A DNA stretch of 64,000 nt from an uncultured Draconibacterium sp. GTDB taxonomy: Bacteria; Bacteroidota; Bacteroidia; Bacteroidales; Prolixibacteraceae. Below the pieces are notes generated by a model. It was given only the letters and a program-made list of their open reading frames with translations, was not told where the DNA came from and searched no databases. Positions 18,412 to 25,504 of the stretch are shown here, in pieces (position 1 is the first letter of the stretch; every line of letters begins with the position of its first letter). A program made the position numbers and the translations under genes. The DNA is taken from assembly GCF_963677575.1 (NCBI RefSeq), contig NZ_OY782038.1:4157501-4221500 (forward strand). Direction: 5' to 3'.

Positions 18412-19104
18412 ATGAAATGTAAATTCCTGAAACACCACGGTTCTATTTTTTTATTATTAAGTGTTTTTATTATTTTTAATTTAAGTTGTTCTAAAGAGGG
18501 AGATAAAATCGAATTAGAATACGGGATGGCGACAGATATTGATGGTAATAGTTACAAGACAATCCAAATTGGTGATCAGATATGGATGGCTGAAAATCTA
18601 AAAACTACCACTTACAACGATGGAACTCCAATCAGCGAAATTTCAAATGACAGTTTATGGAGCATTGATGCTTTGGGAGCGTATTGCTGGTATGAGAATG
18701 ATAGTTTAAATGCAGAACATAATGGCGCTTTGTATAATTGGTATGCGGTAGCAACGGAGAAGCTTTGCCCTGTTGGCTGGCATGTTCCTACGGAAGATGA
18801 ATGGTTGGAACTATATCATACTCTTCGTAGTATGGGATGTTACAAATTGAATTCGAGTGGATGGAATTATCGAGATCTCGAAAGTTTGGATTTCAATTGT
18901 CAAGGAATTCTTAATGGATGGAGATACGTTGCTTCCTATAATATAAACGAATTCTCAGATCTAGGCGAAATGGGGGCCTTCTGGCTTGATCGCGAATACG
19001 CAGAGAGATTTGCTGGAGCGGCAATTATAAGCAAAAGTAAGTTCAGATACGAGGGGGGCTGGCAGAAAAATTGCGGATTTAGTATTCGATGTATAAAAGA
19101 TTAA
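18412..19104 (+). CDS. FISUMP-domain lipoprotein
   Basis: 230 aa from the ATG at 18412, chosen because it begins a lipoprotein signal (hydrophobic stretch then FNLSC). The rest is one FISUMP domain (Fibrobacter succinogenes major paralogous domain), with DIDGNSYKTIQIGDQIWMAENLK, GALYNWYA, CPVGWHVPTEDEWLEL and GFSIRCIKD. FISUMP proteins are surface or cell-envelope proteins of unknown function. The region 18179-18411 before it has no recognisable promoter box. An IS5-type element begins 4 bases after its stop codon; the coding sequence is not interrupted. Confidence 0.85.
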   Translation: MKCKFLKHHGSIFLLLSVFIIFNLSCSKEGDKIELEYGMATDIDGNSYKTIQIGDQIWMAENLKTTTYNDGTPISEISNDSLWSIDALGAYCWYENDSLNAEHNGALYNWYAVATEKLCPVGWHVPTEDEWLELYHTLRSMGCYKLNSSGWNYRDLESLDFNCQGILNGWRYVASYNINEFSDLGEMGAFWLDREYAERFAGAAIISKSKFRYEGGWQKNCGFSIRCIKD

Positions 19105-19116
19105 AAATGAAGTTGT

Positions 19117-19821
19117 TTAAAGTTTCCGCAGTAAAATCACGGTAAATGCTATTAAATTCAGTGCTTTCCAATGTATAGCATTTGTTTCAAACCGTACTAA
19201 GATTGCTTTAAATGCATCAAGCCATGCGTTAGTGCGTTCCACAACAAATCTGCATTTATACAGTAAGTCGTCGAATAAGTATTCACGATTTATCCCATTG
19301 CGTTTGTTTTGATCAATATTGCCAATAATTTTTGTTTCCGAACAATAACGGCGGAACTCTCCTGTATCGAAGCCAGAGTCAGCATTTAAGAACAATCCAT
19401 CGGTGTGTATCCCTGAGTTTTCCAGAACGGCAATCATTTTCTTTGCCGTTGGAACCAGGTTGTATGCATCATTGTGGTTCCCGTCAATAGGGTCGCTACA
19501 AGTTAGAGGGATGCCTTGGCTGTCCGTTAAAATCAGCATATTACTTGTTTTTGCTTTTTTCCTCCCCTGATAGGCAACTGCTTCTCCTCCACGTTTAGTT
19601 GGAGTATGTGTACCATCGAGCTGGATACTTGACAAGTCCAGCAAGTGTTTGTATTTGTTCAGGATGTTTTGCCACATCTCATCCCAGCTTCCGTCCTTGC
19701 ACCATTTTTGATAGTGGAAATACACACTTTGCCAGTTGTATTTGCAACGGAAGAATTGTTTCATAGGTAATTGCCTCCATTGACACCCTGTTTTTAATCG
19801 ATATAGTATTGCTTCAAGCAC
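19117..19821 (-). CDS. IS5-family transposase (start uncertain, possible N-terminal frameshift)
   Basis: DDE transposase with LEAILYRLKTGCQWRQLP at the N-terminus, catalytic Asp in QLDGTHTPTKRGG, second Asp in LNADSGFD and Glu in FVVERTNAWLD. The open frame continues upstream of the listed GTG (EICPYLKFGNSKNN and VRDYQ are conserved family sequence) but reaches a stop codon (TAA, about 19900) without any ATG. The expected first residues (LSKSIIKK) are found in another frame across a run of six A near 19881-19890. So either a one-base deletion has broken the gene or slippage on the A run restores the frame. Confidence 0.8.
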   Translation of the reverse strand: MLEAILYRLKTGCQWRQLPMKQFFRCKYNWQSVYFHYQKWCKDGSWDEMWQNILNKYKHLLDLSSIQLDGTHTPTKRGGEAVAYQGRKKAKTSNMLILTDSQGIPLTCSDPIDGNHNDAYNLVPTAKKMIAVLENSGIHTDGLFLNADSGFDTGEFRRYCSETKIIGNIDQNKRNGINREYLFDDLLYKCRFVVERTNAWLDAFKAILVRFETNAIHWKALNLIAFTVILLRKL

Positions 19822-19918
19822 CTGATAATCTCTTACTTTTGCATTATTCTTTGAATTCCCAAATTTTAAGTAGGGACAAATCTCTTTTTTATTATACTTT
19901 TACTCAACACGATTTTTT

Positions 19919-19968
19919 GAAAGAATGATATAAAATGTTGTGTCTCAATATTGAAATATCATTCTTTC
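19919..19968. repeat. 13-bp inverted repeat inside the IS5-type element, upstream of the transposase
   Basis: GAAAGAATGATAT (19919-19931) and ATATCATTCTTTC (19956-19968) are perfect complements around 24 bases. It lies between the right IS end and the transposase coding region, where subterminal transposase-binding or regulatory sites are often found. Confidence 0.6.
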
Positions 19969-20000
19969 TTTTCAACAGTTAACTTTTGACAACTTCAATA

Positions 20001-20049
20001 AATACTAAAATAAAAAGCGCGCCAATAGCACGCTTTTTATTTTAGTATT
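20001..20049. terminator. Bidirectional terminator for the M48/outer-membrane protein operon
   Basis: Nineteen-base stem AATACTAAAATAAAAAGCG / CGCTTTTTATTTTAGTATT with an 11-base loop. The A- and T-rich ends act as T tracts on both strands. It ends the minus-strand operon and, before IS insertion, would have ended the FISUMP transcript from the other side. Confidence 0.85.
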
Positions 20050-20060
20050 TTGTCCTCGGT

Positions 20061-20531
20061 TTAATTAAACACGTAGCGCACGTTTAGTCCAAAACCTCCC
20101 CAATGGAAGCTGGTATTGTCGATAATTTCCAACGCCGGGCGATAATCAAGTCCCAACGCCAGTGGGATATCTACAAAACGGTATTCAAGTCCAATTTCAA
20201 ATGCGGCGCCCAGGTTAAAATTGGTTTCGTCATCATAAGAATCTTCATCCAATATAGCCAGGTAAGGACCAACACCCATGTACCAGTTAAATGCTTCGTC
20301 GGTTAGCGGACGGTAAAGGAAATCCCAAAGCAGATCGGCTGCTACACCGTCGCCAAACGAAAGGTCGGCGTGCAGACGGTTAAATTCTCCTGTCGAGAAA
20401 ATTCCGTCAATGGCAACGCTTCCGGCCGAAACATCGCCAAAACGTACTCCTAACTCCTGAGCATTTCCAATAAACATTCCGGCAAAAGCCAATACCAATG
20501 TCAATACAATTTTTTGTAATCTCTTTTTCAT
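20061..20531 (-). CDS. Small outer-membrane beta-barrel protein
   Basis: 156 aa with a signal peptide (MKKRLQKIVLTLVLAFAGMFIGNAQ). The mature part alternates polar and hydrophobic residues with frequent aromatic pairs (LWDFLYRPL, NWYMGVGPYLAIL, FEIGLEYRF) and ends LNVRYVFN with a terminal aromatic region, so an eight-stranded barrel is likely. No named family recognised. It is the second gene of an operon, 24 bases after the M48 peptidase. Confidence 0.65.
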   Translation of the reverse strand: MKKRLQKIVLTLVLAFAGMFIGNAQELGVRFGDVSAGSVAIDGIFSTGEFNRLHADLSFGDGVAADLLWDFLYRPLTDEAFNWYMGVGPYLAILDEDSYDDETNFNLGAAFEIGLEYRFVDIPLALGLDYRPALEIIDNTSFHWGGFGLNVRYVFN

Positions 20532-20555
20532 GTTTTAAATTTTCTGTTTCTATAA

Positions 20556-22022
20556 TTATTTTCCTAAAATCTTTATCATGTCCCCTTTTTTTAACTCGTC
20601 AGTTAGTTCCCGATTGTTCAACAACGCCATTTCATCAAATTTATCTTGCGGAACTTTGTAATAATCAAAAGCATCTTTTAACGAAACTGACGCACTTCTT
20701 ATTGAAATTACTTTAATCCGGTCGGGCTGAATATTGAGTTTTGACGAATCGGTAAGTCGGGTGAAGTTTTTCATAGTCGACTCAAATGCGGGTTTGTATT
20801 TGCTGAAATTAGCATCCAAACACAGGCCGTGAAATGTATAAACCATTGCATCTTTTTCGATAAAATACGACAGGATTTTTACTACCTGCTCTTGTCCTGC
20901 ATCGTTCTGTGAAACCTGATCCGAAATAGTTGCAACAGCATTTAGTCCGTTCAGTGTAATGTTACTTTTATCAACAAGAGTAAGTTGTAAGTCAGATATG
21001 GTTTTTTGCGCAACAGCATCGGCCCCTTTTTCTTGCGATAGCTCAAAAATCATAGCTGCATTCTTACTTTCTGGAACAATCTGCACTTGCAATGGTGAAT
21101 TTATCAGTGTCCAGTTTTTAGGTATCGGGAATTGAAATGCCAGGTCAGGGTGGTAAAACATACTGTTCTCCACAAATCCATTACGCGGATTTTCGCCATA
21201 TACAATCCCATCAATCATTCGAAGATATTCGTTGGCATTAATGGCAAACGATTGTGCCGGTAGTTTTGCCTGCCACTCTTCGGTTGTTTGGTTTACCGCT
21301 ATATTCCGCTGGCCCGGATCGGGGTGTGTCGACATCCATGTAGGAACACCTTCGTGGCTGCTCGCCATTTGCATTTTATTCAGCACATCAAAAAAATCAG
21401 CCATTTTATGGGCGTCGTAACCAATTTTCGATGAGTATTCAACACCCAGTCGGTCGGCTTCTCGTTCGTTGGCGCGGCTAAAACTTAGAAATAGAAGCTC
21501 CATTGCTGCAGTGGCTTCTCCTGCAAACTGGGCCACTTCTGGCACCGCTATCATTCCTGCAGTAAGGGCAACCTGACTGAGTTGCTGGCGTGTTTGTTGT
21601 TGTGCTGTGTGGCGGGCTGTAACGTGACCCATTTCGTGGCCTAAAACACCCATCAGTTCAGCTTCGTTGTTAAACTGTGCCAAAATTCCGCGTGTTAAAT
21701 AAATGTATCCGCCGGGTACCGCAAAAGCATTTACCACCGGCGAATCCAAAAGCCTGAAGTGGTATTGCAGGTTGGGACGATGCGAAATCTTACCCATTTC
21801 GGTTCCCTTTTCAGCAATAAAGTTCAACAGTGCGTCATCTTCGTAAAGCCCAAAAGTTGAAATTACAGTTGGATCGTATTGCGTTCCCAGGGCAACTTCC
21901 TGTTCTTCCGTCATAAACATCAACTGTCGCTGTCCGGTCACCGGATTGATAGCACACGACGGTATCAGTAGCACTAACGAAACGGTTAAAAGAAATGCTG
22001 AAAGTGTTTTGATTGTTTTCAT
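20556..22022 (-). CDS. M48-family metalloprotease lipoprotein (BepA-like)
   Basis: 488-aa periplasmic zinc protease related to BepA/YfgC, which helps outer-membrane protein assembly and quality control. The lipoprotein signal ends IPSC (Cys 23). The family start AINPVTGQRQLMFMTEEQE follows. Zinc motif HEMGH is at 129-133, and the third ligand lies in the downstream RANEREADRLG. A C-terminal tail (VISIRSASVSLKDAFDYYKVPQDKFDEMALLN) resembles a LysM-like region. A minus-strand TATCTTTG at 22127-22134 is a likely promoter with about 100 bases of leader. The downstream partner is a small outer-membrane protein. Confidence 0.9.
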   Translation of the reverse strand: MKTIKTLSAFLLTVSLVLLIPSCAINPVTGQRQLMFMTEEQEVALGTQYDPTVISTFGLYEDDALLNFIAEKGTEMGKISHRPNLQYHFRLLDSPVVNAFAVPGGYIYLTRGILAQFNNEAELMGVLGHEMGHVTARHTAQQQTRQQLSQVALTAGMIAVPEVAQFAGEATAAMELLFLSFSRANEREADRLGVEYSSKIGYDAHKMADFFDVLNKMQMASSHEGVPTWMSTHPDPGQRNIAVNQTTEEWQAKLPAQSFAINANEYLRMIDGIVYGENPRNGFVENSMFYHPDLAFQFPIPKNWTLINSPLQVQIVPESKNAAMIFELSQEKGADAVAQKTISDLQLTLVDKSNITLNGLNAVATISDQVSQNDAGQEQVVKILSYFIEKDAMVYTFHGLCLDANFSKYKPAFESTMKNFTRLTDSSKLNIQPDRIKVISIRSASVSLKDAFDYYKVPQDKFDEMALLNNRELTDELKKGDMIKILGK

Positions 22023-22126
22023 TTTTCTTGAAATTTTGAAGTATGGTTAAGAATTCACATTTATTCGTGTCAAATTGTTATTTATGGTTTGCCTGTATTG
22101 GCTTAATTGTTAAATTCGCTTTTACA

Positions 22127-22134
22127 CAAAGATA
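22127..22134 (-). promoter_or_regulatory. Promoter -7 element (TATCTTTG) for the M48 operon
   Basis: Exact TAnnTTTG match on the minus strand about 105 bases before the M48 start codon. No clear TTG box at the expected distance. Confidence 0.45.
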
Positions 22135-22164
22135 ATATTTACTTCATTTTTTAAAATCACCCGT

Positions 22165-23697
22165 ATGTTAATACGTAAAACTACACTTATTTATTTTAGC
22201 CTTTTGGTGTTTCTGTTTTCGGCAAATGCACAGAACGAAGCATTGTCGAAAATTGATATTCCTGATTTAAAAGAATACCTCACATTTATTGCTTCCGACG
22301 AATTGCAGGGCAGAGAACTGGGCACCAAAGTGGACGGACTTGAAATAACGGCGAATTACCTGGCCGATTATGCAAAAGAAATTGGGCTGAAACCTGCAGT
22401 GGAAAACTATTTCCAATCGGTGCCAATTTTACACACCGCACTAAGTACAGATGATTTTATAGAAGTGAAAAATAAAAATGGGAAGTCGGTTTACCGGTCG
22501 GAAGAACTGGTGAAGCTCAGTCAGACTCCCGGCATTTTTAGTCTTGATAAGGAGCCTGTTGTATTCATAGGTTTTGGCGAGAATATTGAGTCGCTCGAAA
22601 TTGAAGACAAATTGGTGGTTGTAGCGCAGGGAAGTGCCGAATCGTTTTCGGGAGAAGAGACATTTAAATGGCAAAACCGCACAGAGCGCGCAAAAATGAA
22701 TGCCATAATGGAAAAACAGCCCAAAGCTTTGCTGATGATTACAAATCCGAAAGACACGGAAAATAAATCCTTTAAACAATTACAGGGCTGGATGAGTCGC
22801 CCGGGATACAGCGTAAAAACTGACGATGTTTCTGCGCAACCTGCCGTATTATTGGCCACGCCAAAAGTAGCCGATGCTTTGCTGGGTAAAAAAGGTCAAT
22901 ACCTTAAGTACCTGGAAGATGTCGCTTCCGGATCGGAAGCAGTTACCAAAGTTTCAAAAACTTTGAGCCTGAAAACAGGAACAGAACCAGAATTGCTGCA
23001 AGGAAAAAATGTGATTGCGTATGTTGAAGGATCAGATCCGGTTTTAAAGGATGAGTACATTGTTTTTATGGCACACTACGATCATCTTGGAGTTGGAAAA
23101 GATGGCGATGTATATAATGGTGCCGACGATAACGGATCAGGAACAGTGGCCATAATGGAAGTGGCAGAAGCATTTACTTCGTTAGCAGAAAAACCAAAAC
23201 GAAGTATTGTTTTTCTGTGGGTTACATGCGAGGAGAAAGGCCATTTTGGCTCAAGTTATTATTGCGATCATCCTATTTTCGCATTGGATAAAACCATTGC
23301 TTCTATTAACCTCGATATGGTAGGCCGTGTTTATGATGGTCCGCGCGACGATGTTTGGAAAGACTCGCCTAAAAAAGTAAAAGATTTCGACGGATTATAT
23401 ACGCTCTCAAACGATGTGTGGCCTGAGTTGGCAAAGATTAACGAAAAGTACTGTACCGAGTTGGGATTGATACCTGATACCAGTCTCCCAAAAGAGCGTT
23501 TTTTGCGTGCCAGCGATCATTACCATTTTCATAAATACGGTGTGCCCATTTTAAATTATGCTACCGGTTATCATGCCGATTATCATAAAGTTGGAGACGA
23601 GGTGGAACGAATAAATTTTAAAAAAATAAAGCGTGTTGCCGATCTTTGCTTTTTGGTAGGTTTTGATTTGGCCAATAGAGAAGACGTAGAATTTTAA
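22165..23697 (+). CDS. M28-family zinc aminopeptidase, exported (copy 1)
   Basis: 510 aa with a signal peptide (ends FSANAQ). M28 peptidases are co-catalytic di-zinc exopeptidases. Metal-ligand motifs in order: MAHYDHLGVG (His), NGADDNGSGT (bridging Asp), VTCEEKGHFGS (catalytic and ligand Glu), LDMVGR (Asp) and DHYHFHKYGVP (His). A PA-like lid domain (about residues 130-230) is inserted, as in longer M28 members. It likely trims peptides in the periplasm. A paralogue follows 24 bases downstream. Confidence 0.93.
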   Translation: MLIRKTTLIYFSLLVFLFSANAQNEALSKIDIPDLKEYLTFIASDELQGRELGTKVDGLEITANYLADYAKEIGLKPAVENYFQSVPILHTALSTDDFIEVKNKNGKSVYRSEELVKLSQTPGIFSLDKEPVVFIGFGENIESLEIEDKLVVVAQGSAESFSGEETFKWQNRTERAKMNAIMEKQPKALLMITNPKDTENKSFKQLQGWMSRPGYSVKTDDVSAQPAVLLATPKVADALLGKKGQYLKYLEDVASGSEAVTKVSKTLSLKTGTEPELLQGKNVIAYVEGSDPVLKDEYIVFMAHYDHLGVGKDGDVYNGADDNGSGTVAIMEVAEAFTSLAEKPKRSIVFLWVTCEEKGHFGSSYYCDHPIFALDKTIASINLDMVGRVYDGPRDDVWKDSPKKVKDFDGLYTLSNDVWPELAKINEKYCTELGLIPDTSLPKERFLRASDHYHFHKYGVPILNYATGYHADYHKVGDEVERINFKKIKRVADLCFLVGFDLANREDVEF

Positions 23698-23721
23698 TCA
23701 TAATATATAAAACCTAAAAAC

Positions 23722-25293
23722 ATGAACACCAAACTACTTTTCACACTGTTTTGTGTGGCAGTTTCAATTGTGGCTGTTGCGCAAAAAAAGGAATTACAAA
23801 CGATTACCGAGAATGACCTGAAAGCGCATCTGGAATTTATAGCCAGCGACAATTTGCGTGGGCGCGATTTTTTTACCGAAACGCCGGGACTTGACCTTGC
23901 TGCAGATTACCTCAAATCTCAGTGTGCAAAAATGGGCTTGACTCCCGGAGTTGATGGCTATTTCCAGAATATTGAAATGGAAGCTGTAACGCCGGATCTC
24001 GACCAAACTGTACTAAGTTTAAAAGACACCAACGGAAATGTTACTTATACAACCAAAGATATCTTCTCGTTAGGAGGACCTGCAAAAAACGACACTATTT
24101 CGGGCGATGTGGTGTTTGCCGGTTATGGCTGGTACAACGAGGAAACAAAATATAACGACACAAAACACCTGGATTTAAAAGACAAAATTGTGCTGGTGAT
24201 GACCCGCACGCTCGAACAGGCAAAAGAAGGAACAGAGCCTGACATGGATACCGAAATGAAAAAAATGTCGAGGGCAATGATGGGAGGTGCAAAAGCTTTG
24301 GTTTTGGTGAACGATCCAATGAATCCAAATACCGAATACATCGAAAGTATACGCAAATATGCTACCGGCGGAAGTCTGAAATTGAAGGGAGCCAAAGATG
24401 GATTCATGATTCCGATAAGGCTGATATTTGGCACCGATGAGTTGGCCGATAAAATGCTGGAAGGATCGGGTAAAACTTTGGCTGAGTTGCAGCAAGAGAT
24501 TAACAAAAACGAAAGCCCGAAATCATTTGCCATCAACAACCTGACGTCGGAAATAGACCTGGTTAAATCAACCCAAACAATTGTAGGCAAAAATGTTATT
24601 GCGATGGTTGAAGGCAGCGATCCGGGATTAAAGAACGAGTGTATTGTTTTTACGGCGCATTACGATCATTTAGGAACCGATGGTGAAGGTGGTATTTACA
24701 ACGGCGCCGATGATAACGGAACAGGAACCGTTGCTTTGTTGGAAATTGCCGAGGCTTTTCAAAGCATGAAAAAGAAACCTAAACGCAGTATTGTTTTTGC
24801 CTGGGTAACTGGCGAGGAAAAAGGGCTGCTTGGCTCCGATTATTATTCGCAGCACCCAGTAATTCCGATGGAGAATACCCTGGCTGATATCAACCTCGAT
24901 ATGATCGGCCGATCGGCAGAGAAAGAGTTGGAAGTTGTCGATTCAGAATCAAAAAGTTTGGCCGGACCAAATGGCTTATATATCGTTTCAGGAAAGCAAA
25001 GTACCGAGCTTATGAACATCAGCGATGAAGTTTGCGAAGATCTTGGTCTTGTTCCGAGCGATGAACTGACAAAAGCCTTTTTAACCCGCAGCGATTACTA
25101 CCACTTTTATAAAAACGGCGTACCAATTCTTGGTTTGTCCACCGGCCTGCATGAAGATTATCATGAAATTACCGATGAGCTGGATAAAATCGATTTCTAT
25201 AAAATGAAAAGAGTTACGCAGTATGCGTTTTCGGTTGCTTACAAATTAGCTAACCAACGGAACCGCTTGGTGGTAGATAAGCCCGTAAAATAG
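23722..25293 (+). CDS. M28-family zinc aminopeptidase, exported (copy 2)
   Basis: 523-aa paralogue of the preceding gene, same architecture: signal peptide (ends IVAVAQ), lid domain, TAHYDHLGTD, NGADDNGTGT, VTGEEKGLLGS, LDMIGR and SDYYHFYKNGVP carrying the five metal ligands. Its CEE motif is TGEE, so the first residue before the Glu pair differs from copy 1. The two arose by tandem duplication and form one operon ended by the terminator at 25316. Confidence 0.93.
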   Translation: MNTKLLFTLFCVAVSIVAVAQKKELQTITENDLKAHLEFIASDNLRGRDFFTETPGLDLAADYLKSQCAKMGLTPGVDGYFQNIEMEAVTPDLDQTVLSLKDTNGNVTYTTKDIFSLGGPAKNDTISGDVVFAGYGWYNEETKYNDTKHLDLKDKIVLVMTRTLEQAKEGTEPDMDTEMKKMSRAMMGGAKALVLVNDPMNPNTEYIESIRKYATGGSLKLKGAKDGFMIPIRLIFGTDELADKMLEGSGKTLAELQQEINKNESPKSFAINNLTSEIDLVKSTQTIVGKNVIAMVEGSDPGLKNECIVFTAHYDHLGTDGEGGIYNGADDNGTGTVALLEIAEAFQSMKKKPKRSIVFAWVTGEEKGLLGSDYYSQHPVIPMENTLADINLDMIGRSAEKELEVVDSESKSLAGPNGLYIVSGKQSTELMNISDEVCEDLGLVPSDELTKAFLTRSDYYHFYKNGVPILGLSTGLHEDYHEITDELDKIDFYKMKRVTQYAFSVAYKLANQRNRLVVDKPVK

Positions 25294-25315
25294 ATTCGCG
25301 AATTAATTATAAGAG

Positions 25316-25359
25316 AAACAGCTCTTTCAATCAAATTTGAGAGAGCTGTTTTTGTTTTT
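25316..25359 (+). terminator. Terminator after the M28 pair
   Basis: Twelve-base stem AACAGCTCTTTC / GAGAGAGCTGTT (one mismatch) with an 11-base loop, followed by TTTGTTTTT. Confidence 0.85.
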
Positions 25360-25462
25360 ATCACTTCTCCCTATGCGTTCCTTTTATGATTTTTGACTGA
25401 TAAATTTGTGTTAATTTTCTTCACCTCTTAATCGTGTTAGAAATGAGCAAAAGTTAAAAACA

Positions 25463-25470
25463 TATTTTTG
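25463..25470 (+). promoter_or_regulatory. Promoter -7 element (TATTTTTG) for the disulfide-reductase fusion
   Basis: Exact TAnnTTTG match 34 bases before the start codon. The upstream box is weak. A perfect palindrome lies just downstream, where a repressor could block initiation. Confidence 0.55.
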
Positions 25471-25480
25471 TGCTCTAAAA

Positions 25481-25496
25481 ATATAGATATCTATAT
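25481..25496. promoter_or_regulatory. Perfect 16-bp palindrome, candidate operator
   Basis: ATATAGATATCTATAT is self-complementary and sits about 10 bases after the -7 element and 9 bases before the start codon at 25505, spanning the early transcribed region. The regulator is unknown; no adjacent regulator gene is present. Confidence 0.5.
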
Positions 25497-25504
25497 ATAA
25501 TAAT

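Larger units (their letters stand above)
19109..19996 (-). mobile_element. IS5-family (IS1031-like) insertion sequence
   Basis: About 888 bp. Ends GAAGTTGTTTAAAGTT (left) and, read inward from the right, GAAGTTGTCAAAAGTT are inverted repeats with two mismatches. The trinucleotide AAT flanks both ends (19106-19108 and 19997-19999) and may be a 3-bp target duplication. It carries one transposase on the minus strand. It lies exactly between the FISUMP stop codon and a bidirectional terminator at 20001. Confidence 0.8.
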
